Of a stretch of DNA of 5,254 bases, positions 1 to 5,254 are shown piece by piece (position 1 is the first letter of the stretch; every line of letters starts with the position of its first letter). A program made the translations under genes and the position numbers. The stretch is taken from NCBI GenBank assembly GCA_003023665.1, contig PXYR01000121.1:1-5254 (forward strand), written 5' to 3'. Source of the stretch: Bacteroidota bacterium. GTDB lineage: Bacteria > Bacteroidota > Bacteroidia > Flavobacteriales > Schleiferiaceae. The notes under the pieces were generated by a model that searched no databases, had not been told where the DNA came from, and was given only the letters and a program-made list of their open reading frames with translations.

Positions 1-1
1 G

Positions 2-52
2 AATTCACGCTCACAAAGAATCAAGCAATTGCAGTCAGAATTGGATAAATAA
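2..52 (+). CDS. 3' end of an upstream gene (partial, unknown product)
   Basis: One frame reads 16 codons from the window edge to a TAA stop at 50-52, giving NSRSQRIKQLQSELDK. The charged, Gln-rich tail has Ile/Leu at positions 7, 10 and 14, which fits the end of an amphipathic helix or coiled coil. It ends 7 bases before the methyltransferase ATG, the same tight spacing seen between the other genes here, so it is probably the preceding operon member. The other two frames are less convincing: one stops at 46-48, and the other runs without a stop into the methyltransferase. Too little is visible to name a function. Confidence 0.5.
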   Translation, partial: NSRSQRIKQLQSELDK

Positions 53-59
53 ACAACTT

Positions 60-632
60 ATGAGTGATGAAAATTTTGATGCGAGCATTCTAAGTGATGC
101 TCGTAATCATTTGAATCAATTTATAGATAGAAGCACCAGTGTAATGAATGACACAGGTAGCTTGCTTGAAATAGGTCCAGAAGGTCGCACATATGTCCAA
201 GAGTGTTTTCCCGGTTGGTCTATAGATTCATTGGATATTGTCTCTTCTAATAACCCTACTTATGTAGGTGATATCACACGTAAAAATGAAGCAATAAAAA
301 GTCATTCCTATGACGCCGTTGCATGTTTAGAAGTATTGGAGCATACTTTGAATCCTTTTGGTGCTATTGATGAACTAAAAAGAATTCTTAAACCCGATGG
401 GATTCTATTAATATCAGCACCATTAAACTTTAGAATACACGGACCTATTCCCGATTGTTGGAGGTTTACCGAGTTCGGTTGGAGAGTGCTACTAAAGGAT
501 TTTGAGATTTTAGAATTTGATGTTTTAGAGACACCAGGCAGGGAATTATTCCCAATTAAATACAACATAAGAGCGAAACATATTCTAGGTAGAAATGTGC
601 CATTAAATGACTTAACTTTTCAAAAGATTTAA
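60..632 (+). CDS. Class I SAM-dependent methyltransferase (Methyltransf_11-like)
   Basis: The 190-residue protein has the order of a class I Rossmann-fold methyltransferase. A glycine-containing SAM-binding loop lies at residues 35-43 (LLEIGPEGR), and an acidic residue at the end of strand 2 (D59, in SLDIV) would bind the ribose. D71 lies in VGDIT. The stretch at 84-120 (YDAVACLEVLEH, then LKRILKPDGILLISAP) is the typical motif IV to VI region of the Methyltransf_11 group. The loop departs from the usual D/E-x-G-x-G-x-G pattern: the second Gly is Glu41 and the last is Arg43. The protein is shorter than many relatives and has no signal peptide or membrane segment, so it is probably cytosolic. 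In a glycan cluster it may methylate a sugar or an attached acyl group; the substrate cannot be read from sequence. The ATG at 60 was chosen because the preceding gene appears to end at 52. The same frame stays open upstream to the window edge, without an ATG, so a longer form is not fully excluded. It ends 2 bases before the next start. Confidence 0.82.
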   Translation: MSDENFDASILSDARNHLNQFIDRSTSVMNDTGSLLEIGPEGRTYVQECFPGWSIDSLDIVSSNNPTYVGDITRKNEAIKSHSYDAVACLEVLEHTLNPFGAIDELKRILKPDGILLISAPLNFRIHGPIPDCWRFTEFGWRVLLKDFEILEFDVLETPGRELFPIKYNIRAKHILGRNVPLNDLTFQKI

Positions 633-634
633 AA

Positions 635-637
635 TTG
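635..637 (+). promoter_or_regulatory. Non-ATG (TTG) start, likely translationally coupled
   Basis: The reading frame of the ATP-grasp gene is bounded upstream by TGA at 608-610. Between that stop and 635 there is no ATG or GTG in frame. TTG at 635 follows the methyltransferase TAA (630-632) by 2 bases, and no Shine-Dalgarno sequence precedes it. Initiation by ribosomes finishing the upstream gene is the simplest reading (inference). A later TTG near codon 49 is the next candidate, but it would remove about 48 residues. Confidence 0.55.
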
Positions 638-1861
638 AAATACAGTTTAGACAAAGCAAAATCTCTCTACTGGGATATTTGTGACAATGAATCAGACCTG
701 CGTTATCCTTATTATTATGATGAACCTTGTGTAATTGATCCAGTTCAATTTGAAAATTTAAAAAGGGTTCAGCATTTGTTGTTCAAGTCATTTAAATACT
801 TTTTGCCTAGGTATGAACAATATGATTCAATCATAGAATATTCTCAGCGGTTTAAGGAAATCGTTGCTAATTTCAATCTACAGGAAACCAGAATAGGTTT
901 TTATAGGCCAGATTTTGTTATTCCGGAGAAAGGTAAAATCAAGATTTGTGAACTAGGTTGTCGCTACTATGAAGCTTATTGGGGACATGGAATTTCTGAA
1001 TTCATCATGGAAAAGAGAAATAAATGTTCTAATCAAGGGCCGCAAAGTTCGCGTATCATTGATAAAGTGATTGATCATGCTTTTGAATGGTGGTCAGGAT
1101 TGGAAAATAGTTTAGTGATTCTGAAGGGTAGAGATCGAGAGGGTGATATACGCTTTTACAGGCCATTTTTTGAGAAAATTGGTGTAACCCTTCATTATGT
1201 TTATCCCGATACGCTGGCGGATAATCTTGATTTATTGAAAGGAAGGCCTGTTCTTAATGCCTTCTCACAAATGGAGATTGAGTCCTTAACCCAAAAAGAA
1301 GTTCTAGCGATTTCCAAATCAGATTGCTTAAATCCACTGCCTACAGTTTTACTATTGCACGATAAAAGGTTTTTGGCGGTGCTTTGGGACGACACATTTA
1401 GGGAAAGTGCTTTAGGTAAGGAGGATGCCGCTTTTTTAAAAGAGTACCTAATTCCTACATACACCCGGAAGCAATCAAAAGATATATGGCTGTATGCTAA
1501 ACATCATAAGAATGAATTCATTTTGAAACCTCAACTTTTGGGCAAAAGTGAAGGAATAGTCCCAGGGCCTTTAGTTTCAGATTTAGAGTGGCAGGAGGCA
1601 TTTAACAAAGAAAGTATTGAAACCATGATTTTGCAGCGTTGGATTAATCAAAGAGAATTCAAGGCTAGTATTGATGGGAAGTCTTTTAAAGATTACGGGA
1701 CGGGCATGCTACTATGCATGGAAGATGAATTGTATGGTCCAGGTCAATTTCGCATGTCTAGTTGTGAAGTAATTAACTACATAAAGGACGATCGTAAAAT
1801 GGCACCTTGGATAACTGATGATGCAAATAACTATCCAAGACCTTATTTTACATTAGATTAG
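635..1861 (+). CDS. Probable circularly permuted ATP-grasp ligase-like protein, TTG start
   Basis: This 408-residue protein resembles ATP-grasp proteins of the glutathionylspermidine-synthetase-like, circularly permuted type. Residues 89-108 carry R-x-D (R91, D93) and then E106, which recall the metal and substrate site of that group. G108 stands where an Asn usually completes E-x-N. Residues 207-275 (NAFSQ, LHDKRFLAVLWDD, LIPTYT) match the linker region that precedes the ATP-binding half. FILKPQ with K298, the following Gly-containing loop (302-311) and MILQRW (331-336) look like the ATP-binding lysine, phosphate loop and hinge. YGPGQFRMSS (367-376) with VIN (379-381) fits the C-terminal end of the fold. 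Such enzymes usually form an amide or peptide bond through an acyl-phosphate; the substrate here is unknown. There is no signal peptide or membrane helix. The only usable initiator after the in-frame stop at 608-610 is TTG at 635, as the first in-frame ATG is residue 125, inside conserved sequence. The gene sits 2 bases after the methyltransferase and 9 before the SDR. Family assignment is from motif memory, not a search. Confidence 0.62.
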   Translation: MKYSLDKAKSLYWDICDNESDLRYPYYYDEPCVIDPVQFENLKRVQHLLFKSFKYFLPRYEQYDSIIEYSQRFKEIVANFNLQETRIGFYRPDFVIPEKGKIKICELGCRYYEAYWGHGISEFIMEKRNKCSNQGPQSSRIIDKVIDHAFEWWSGLENSLVILKGRDREGDIRFYRPFFEKIGVTLHYVYPDTLADNLDLLKGRPVLNAFSQMEIESLTQKEVLAISKSDCLNPLPTVLLLHDKRFLAVLWDDTFRESALGKEDAAFLKEYLIPTYTRKQSKDIWLYAKHHKNEFILKPQLLGKSEGIVPGPLVSDLEWQEAFNKESIETMILQRWINQREFKASIDGKSFKDYGTGMLLCMEDELYGPGQFRMSSCEVINYIKDDRKMAPWITDDANNYPRPYFTLD

Positions 1862-1870
1862 TGCTCAGAC

Positions 1871-2626
1871 ATGGATGAGTATTTTCACATCAAGGGTAAA
1901 AAAATACTAGTAACAGGTGCGTCTTCAGGAATAGGAAGAGGAATTTCTGAAAGGCTTGCCAATGCTGGCGCACACTTGTATCTATGTGGAAGGGATAGGA
2001 ATCGATTGGATACAGTTGCCAATTCTTTAAAAGGAAATGAACACCAACCTTTGTTAGGTGATTTAACTTCTTCAGACGTTCAAATGAAAATTGCGACTGA
2101 ATGTGAAAAATTAGACGGGGTGGTTCTCAATGCAGGATTGATTGAATTGATGCCTTTTCAAATTCATAATGACCAGTCTATACGAGAATTAATGGAAGTG
2201 AATTATATGGCACCCACATTACTTCTTCAAAGTTTAATTAAGAAACGTAAAATTTCTAGAAACGCATCCATCATAGTCATATCTTCAGTTACTAGCGCGA
2301 ATTTTGGTTCAATTGGAGGTACTATTTATGGTAGTAGCAAAGGAGCATTAGAAGGATTGGTAAAGTCGCTTTCTATTGAGTTAGGGAGACAAAATATCCG
2401 AGTAAATTCTATATCGCCAGGTATTATTGAAACTGAAGCAATTGAAACGTTAAAAAAATCTTTAGGAGAGGAATCATTTCAAAATGATTTAAAAAAATAT
2501 CCATTAGGTAGATATGGTAAACCAAAAGATGTAGCATCCGCAGTTCATTTCTTATTGTCCGATTCAAGCAGCTGGATAACAGGAATTAACCTTGTAGTAG
2601 ATGGCGGATTAACCGCACATTCCTAA
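1871..2626 (+). CDS. SDR-family oxidoreductase (FabG-like 3-oxoacyl reductase candidate)
   Basis: This is a complete classical short-chain dehydrogenase/reductase of 251 residues, the usual length. The cofactor loop TGASSGIG is at residues 15-22. GRDR at 40-43 places Arg41 after strand 2, which favours NADP(H) over NAD(H). D64 (GDL) and NAG at 87-89 are the next conserved sites. The catalytic tetrad is N111, S139, Y153 and K157 (YGSSK), so the enzyme should be active. The SPG motif (182-184) and the C-terminal VVDGGL (242-247) are typical of FabG-like members. S139 and Y153 are 14 residues apart, one more than I recall for E. coli FabG. It lies 9 bases before a ketoacyl synthase III gene, which suggests it reduces that enzyme's beta-ketoacyl product to a beta-hydroxyacyl group. 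A sugar oxidoreductase role is possible, because classical SDRs are broad in substrate. It is probably cytosolic. The family is certain; the substrate is inferred from context. Confidence 0.9.
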   Translation: MDEYFHIKGKKILVTGASSGIGRGISERLANAGAHLYLCGRDRNRLDTVANSLKGNEHQPLLGDLTSSDVQMKIATECEKLDGVVLNAGLIELMPFQIHNDQSIRELMEVNYMAPTLLLQSLIKKRKISRNASIIVISSVTSANFGSIGGTIYGSSKGALEGLVKSLSIELGRQNIRVNSISPGIIETEAIETLKKSLGEESFQNDLKKYPLGRYGKPKDVASAVHFLLSDSSSWITGINLVVDGGLTAHS

Positions 2627-2635
2627 AACACACAT

Positions 2636-3646
2636 ATGGCAGCAATAAGTAACTTCTCTGTTTATTTACCAAAGCGTACTAGAACAAATCAAGAGATTTC
2701 CGAACAGTTTCCTGAATGGGACGTTGAAAAAATCGCAAATAAAACAGGAATAGAATCAAGACATATTAGCGCTGAAAATGAACTCTCCTCTGATATGGCC
2801 GTATCAGTGGGTAAAAAGTTTTTCCAAGAACATGCAATCACGCGTGATGAAATTGACTTTCTAATTATATGCACACAAAGCCCTGATTATAATTTTCCAA
2901 ATACGGCATGTCTTGTACAAGACGCTTTGGGCTTGTCTAAAAATACCGGAGGATTAGATTTCGTTCAAGGCTGTAGTGGTTACATCTACGGTTTAGCCCT
3001 AGCTTCTAGCCTCGTTGATTCAGGGATTGCTAAAAATATATTATTGATTACTAGCGAGACCATAACTAAATTCATAAATGATCAGGATAAAGGGAACTTG
3101 ACCTTATTCGGTGATGCAGCCTCAGCTACTTTAGTTAGCAGCACTAATTCAACAAAAAGTGGAGTACCCAAACATTTTGTTCTTGGCACCGATGGCTCGG
3201 GAGGGAAGAACATCATTATGCATCGCGGAGCTATGCGCAATCCAGATTTTATGGATGGTGAAGTTAGTAAGGATCAATATGGAAATGTGTTTGATAAGAA
3301 CTATTTATATATGGATGGACCTGAGGTATTTAAGTTTACACTTTTCACCGTTCCAAAACTTATAAATGATGTCTTATCCAAATCATCATTATCAAATGAT
3401 GATGTTGATTTATACATTTTTCATCAAGCAAATGGCTTTATGCTGGAACAACTGCGAAAAGTTCTTAGAATTCCAAAAGAAAAGTTCCACTTTTGCTTAA
3501 GGACAACAGGAAATACTGTTGCTTCCTCCATACCAATTGCAATCCAAGACGCACAAGAGAAAGGACTCATTGAAAAAGGGAATAAAATACTGTTGGCCGC
3601 ATTTGGTACTGGTTACTCTTGGGGAGCCTGTATTGTGGAATACTAA
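2636..3646 (+). CDS. 3-oxoacyl-ACP synthase III family protein (FabH-like)
   Basis: The 336-residue protein is a full-length thiolase-fold ketoacyl synthase of the KAS III type. The nucleophile is C113 in VQGCSGYIYGL, the His is H263 in FHQANGFM and the Asn is N293 in TTGNTVASS. The 30-residue His-to-Asn spacing equals that of E. coli FabH (H244, N274). The FGTGYSWGA C-terminal strand and the FGDAASATLV segment (158-167) are also typical. KAS III enzymes condense an acyl-CoA (or related starter) with malonyl-ACP, giving a beta-ketoacyl-ACP. Set between an SDR and a NeuD-like acyltransferase in a glycan cluster, and away from other fab genes, it is more likely to build a special short acyl group for a sugar than to start membrane fatty acids (inference). 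The start ATG at 2636 lies 9 bases after the SDR stop with no Shine-Dalgarno sequence; MAAISNFSVYLP aligns well with the usual N-terminal strand. Starter and product length cannot be read from the sequence. Confidence 0.92.
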   Translation: MAAISNFSVYLPKRTRTNQEISEQFPEWDVEKIANKTGIESRHISAENELSSDMAVSVGKKFFQEHAITRDEIDFLIICTQSPDYNFPNTACLVQDALGLSKNTGGLDFVQGCSGYIYGLALASSLVDSGIAKNILLITSETITKFINDQDKGNLTLFGDAASATLVSSTNSTKSGVPKHFVLGTDGSGGKNIIMHRGAMRNPDFMDGEVSKDQYGNVFDKNYLYMDGPEVFKFTLFTVPKLINDVLSKSSLSNDDVDLYIFHQANGFMLEQLRKVLRIPKEKFHFCLRTTGNTVASSIPIAIQDAQEKGLIEKGNKILLAAFGTGYSWGACIVEY

Positions 3647-3649
3647 AAG

Positions 3650-4306
3650 ATGAAAAGATTAATTATAATTGGAGGACGCAATCTAGGCAGAGAGCTTCTT
3701 AGTTTATCTAAGCAATGTGAGGGTTTTGGTAATGATTGGATGCCCTATGGGTTCTTGGACGATGATAAGAGCCTTGAAAAGAAGAACAATTTACCATTGC
3801 CAATAATTTCCTCTGTCGAAGCCTATTCCCCAACAAATGATGATGTCTTTATTTGTGCTTTAGGAAATCCATGGTACAAGAAGAAATACATTACAGAGAT
3901 GGTCGCAAAGGGAGCTCAATTTATTAGTCTAGTTCATCCTACAGCGATTATACATGATAATGTTGACATTGGACACGGGGTAATCATTCAACCGAATTGT
4001 TTAATTAGTGATCATGTCGTTTTGGCTGACTTTGTTACTGTTCAAGCGTATTCCACTCTTGGTCACGATACTTCGGTTAAGGCCTATTCTCATGTTAGTG
4101 CATATTCTTTCACTGGAGGGGGGGTTGTGTTAGAAGAAGGTGTTCTCACAGGCACTAGAAGTACCATCTTGCCGAATATCAAAGTAAACCAGTTTTCAGT
4201 GGTAGGCGCTTGCAGTTTAGCTACTAAAAATGTACCTCCTTTCACTACTGTTTTCGGAGTTCCTGCTGTTGCCATTGCTAGTAATGCTGAACAGATGTCA
4301 AAATGA
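3650..4306 (+). CDS. NeuD/PglD-family sugar O/N-acyltransferase (left-handed beta-helix)
   Basis: This 218-residue protein has the two-part build of the NeuD/PglD family. The N-terminal Rossmann-like domain (about 1-90) starts with KRLIIIGGRNLGREL and has the GFLDDD segment at 34-39, a region that binds the nucleotide sugar in PglD. The C-terminal left-handed beta-helix of hexapeptide repeats spans about 92-209 and ends with the usual VFGVPA (201-206). H139 in LGHD matches the catalytic base of PglD (H125), and H148 follows nine residues later in the expected place. Family members transfer an acetyl or larger acyl group from CoA or ACP to a sugar amine or hydroxyl; PglD acetylates a UDP-4-amino sugar. 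With a ketoacyl synthase and reductase directly upstream, a beta-hydroxyacyl donor is plausible here, but plain acetyl is also possible. It begins 3 bases after the synthase gene and overlaps the glycosyltransferase gene by 4 bases. A run of seven G lies inside the coding sequence at codons 157-159. Confidence 0.88.
   Translation: MKRLIIIGGRNLGRELLSLSKQCEGFGNDWMPYGFLDDDKSLEKKNNLPLPIISSVEAYSPTNDDVFICALGNPWYKKKYITEMVAKGAQFISLVHPTAIIHDNVDIGHGVIIQPNCLISDHVVLADFVTVQAYSTLGHDTSVKAYSHVSAYSFTGGGVVLEEGVLTGTRSTILPNIKVNQFSVVGACSLATKNVPPFTTVFGVPAVAIASNAEQMSK
4118..4124 (+). repeat. Seven-G homopolymer inside the acyltransferase gene
   Basis: Seven consecutive G residues encode part of a Gly-Gly-Gly-Val stretch (residues 156-159). 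Such a run stands out in AT-rich DNA. Reading the shifted frames by eye, loss of one G gives a stop after residue 160, and gain of one G gives a stop after about residue 169. Either change would remove the end of the beta-helix. It could be a slippage site or simply chance codon use. Confidence 0.5.
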
Positions 4307-5226
4307 AGAATTCGTTAGTTAGTGTTATAATTCTGGCTTATAATCATGAAAAATACATTGATGAGACCTTAAAAGGTGTTGTTGAGCAAAAGACAAATTT
4401 CAATTTTGAATGTTACGTTCATGACGATGCTTCAACAGATTCTACTCCGCAGATTATAAAGTCATATGCGCAGAAGTATCCGGATATTATTAAACCGTAT
4501 CTTCAAAAAGAGAATCAATTTAGCAAAGGGGTAAAGCCCTTAACTAAGTTTATTTACCCTCAACTAAAAAGTAAATACGTTGCCTATTGTGAGGGAGATG
4601 ATTATTGGACGGACGAACTAAAACTATCAAAACAAGTGGAATTTTTGGAAGATAATCCTCAATATTCCTTTTGTTGTCATGATGTGAATATGAAGTACGA
4701 GCAGGGTGTATCAAAAAAAGAAACATTCTATCAAAAGCCGGCTGATGGAAATTTTAATGTAAAGTTTATAGATGAATTCTTAAATCATTTTATCGCCACA
4801 CCTACCATAGTTGCGAAAAGGGACTTGATCGTTAATGTGCCTGTAAATAATAATTTAGTTTCTGGTGATATCTATACCTTATTGTATTTGTTGAGTCATG
4901 CTGATGGTTATTACATGCAGGATAAAATGGTAGTTAAAAGAAGAAATTTAGGAGGTATGACTTCAAACAAGGATTATCGATCCAAGGCAGATATAGGAAG
5001 GTATCGTCTTTGGAAAGAGGTAGTAAAGTTCGCGCCTAAAGAAATTAAACCAATCATAAGGACTAAGATTGCTGAGTACAATCGACTATTTATAAAAACA
5101 CGAATACAATCGCCTTTTTACAATAAGATGAAGTTAATGTACGAAGCACTTAATAATGATCCGTATTGGTTCGTTGGAATGAGCACCTACAGAAAAAGGA
5201 AGTTAGTTGCCAAGATTAAGGGATAA
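4303..5226 (+). CDS. Glycosyltransferase family 2 (GT-A fold)
   Basis: The 307-residue protein begins with LVSVIILAYNHEKYI, the first strand and loop of GT2 enzymes. HDDASTDST (40-48) holds the nucleotide-binding Asp pair D41/D42. EGDDYW (97-102) is the DxD-type metal site (D99, D100), followed by the family's usual LSKQVEFLEDNPQY stretch. SGDIYTLLYLLS (187-198) sits where the catalytic acidic residue is expected, with D189 the candidate. The C-terminal part (about 225-307) is basic and helical, and may help membrane or acceptor contact, but there is no transmembrane helix. It would transfer one sugar from an activated nucleotide sugar to a lipid-linked glycan at the inner face of the membrane; donor and linkage are unknown. 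Its ATG overlaps the TGA of the acyltransferase gene (ATGA, 4303-4306), so translation is likely coupled. This suggests, without proof, that it acts on the sugar made by the upstream enzymes. Confidence 0.9.
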   Translation: MKNSLVSVIILAYNHEKYIDETLKGVVEQKTNFNFECYVHDDASTDSTPQIIKSYAQKYPDIIKPYLQKENQFSKGVKPLTKFIYPQLKSKYVAYCEGDDYWTDELKLSKQVEFLEDNPQYSFCCHDVNMKYEQGVSKKETFYQKPADGNFNVKFIDEFLNHFIATPTIVAKRDLIVNVPVNNNLVSGDIYTLLYLLSHADGYYMQDKMVVKRRNLGGMTSNKDYRSKADIGRYRLWKEVVKFAPKEIKPIIRTKIAEYNRLFIKTRIQSPFYNKMKLMYEALNNDPYWFVGMSTYRKRKLVAKIKG

Positions 5227-5237
5227 AGTATTGTGAC

Positions 5238-5254
5238 ATGAAGTTTACGATTTT
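5238..5254 (+). CDS. 5' end of a downstream gene (partial, unknown product)
   Basis: An ATG at 5238 opens MKFTI and then runs off the window. It follows the glycosyltransferase stop by 11 bases, matching the spacing of the other genes. The nearby GTG (5233) and TTG (5231) hit stops within three codons, so ATG 5238 is the only start. A Met-Lys-hydrophobic opening is common among glycosyltransferases, but five residues cannot identify a family. Confidence 0.45.

Noticed and set aside
344..350. TACTTTG resembling the Bacteroidota -7 promoter element
   Set aside because: It has one base fewer than TAnnTTTG, lies inside a gene and has no clear upstream partner element at the right distance.
308..568. 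Open frame on the - strand inside the methyltransferase gene
   Set aside because: It lies wholly within a well-supported gene on the other strand, and its translation shows no recognisable domain.
1201..1464. Open frame on the - strand inside the ATP-grasp gene
   Set aside because: It overlaps conserved coding sequence, its Ser-rich translation has no motif, and all other genes run on the + strand.
2452..2497. Two runs of seven A (2452-2458 and 2491-2497) in the SDR gene as slippage sites
   Set aside because: A7 runs arise easily from Lys codons in AT-rich genes, and the gene is intact; less notable than the G7 run.
2689..2874. Short open frame on the - strand inside the ketoacyl synthase gene
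   Set aside because: A 61-codon frame antisense to a conserved enzyme with no domain of its own.
3159..3365. 68-codon + strand frame inside the ketoacyl synthase gene
   Set aside because: It is out of frame with an intact synthase whose catalytic residues flank it, so it is not a frameshifted fragment or separate gene.
1871..3646. Housekeeping fatty-acid (fab) or aryl-polyene cluster
   Set aside because: There is no ACP, malonyl transferase, dehydratase or KAS II/chain-length-factor gene; the flanking genes are glycan enzymes.
4090..4275. Open frame on the - strand inside the acyltransferase gene
   Set aside because: It mirrors the beta-helix repeat region, where periodic codons leave antisense frames open.
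1..5254. tRNA, rRNA, CRISPR array, insertion sequence or terminator hairpin
   Set aside because: Coding sequence fills almost the whole window, the gaps are 11 bases or less, and I saw no regularly spaced repeats, transposase or hairpin followed by a T-run.

Overview
The window looks like an internal slice of a surface-polysaccharide (O-antigen, capsule or exopolysaccharide) gene cluster, most likely from a member of the Bacteroidota. The DNA is AT-rich (spot counts of single lines centre on the high 30s % GC). All genes lie on the + strand. None of the starts has a convincing Shine-Dalgarno sequence, which is common in Bacteroidota. The order and genus cannot be set from sequence alone.

Layout: (1) the last 16 codons of an upstream gene, possibly ending in a coiled coil (2-52); (2) a short SAM-dependent methyltransferase (60-632); (3) a probable circularly permuted ATP-grasp ligase-like protein with a TTG start (635-1861); (4) a FabG-like short-chain dehydrogenase/reductase (1871-2626); (5) a FabH-like ketoacyl-ACP synthase III with an intact Cys-His-Asn triad (2636-3646); (6) a NeuD/PglD-family left-handed beta-helix sugar acyltransferase (3650-4306); (7) a family 2 (GT-A) glycosyltransferase (4303-5226); (8) the first codons of a further gene (from 5238). 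Gaps between genes run from 11 bases down to a 4-base overlap. No promoter or terminator is visible, so this is probably one polycistronic operon that continues at both ends.

How they may work together (inference): the ketoacyl synthase could make a short beta-ketoacyl thioester, the SDR could reduce it to a beta-hydroxyacyl group, and the NeuD/PglD-like enzyme could transfer that group to an amino sugar nucleotide. The glycosyltransferase would then add the sugar to a growing glycan. The methyltransferase and the ATP-grasp protein may further decorate the glycan or its acyl group. Acyl carrier protein, aminotransferase and sugar dehydratase genes are not in this window, so the pathway is incomplete as seen. 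The ATP-grasp protein is the least understood member and the most interesting one.
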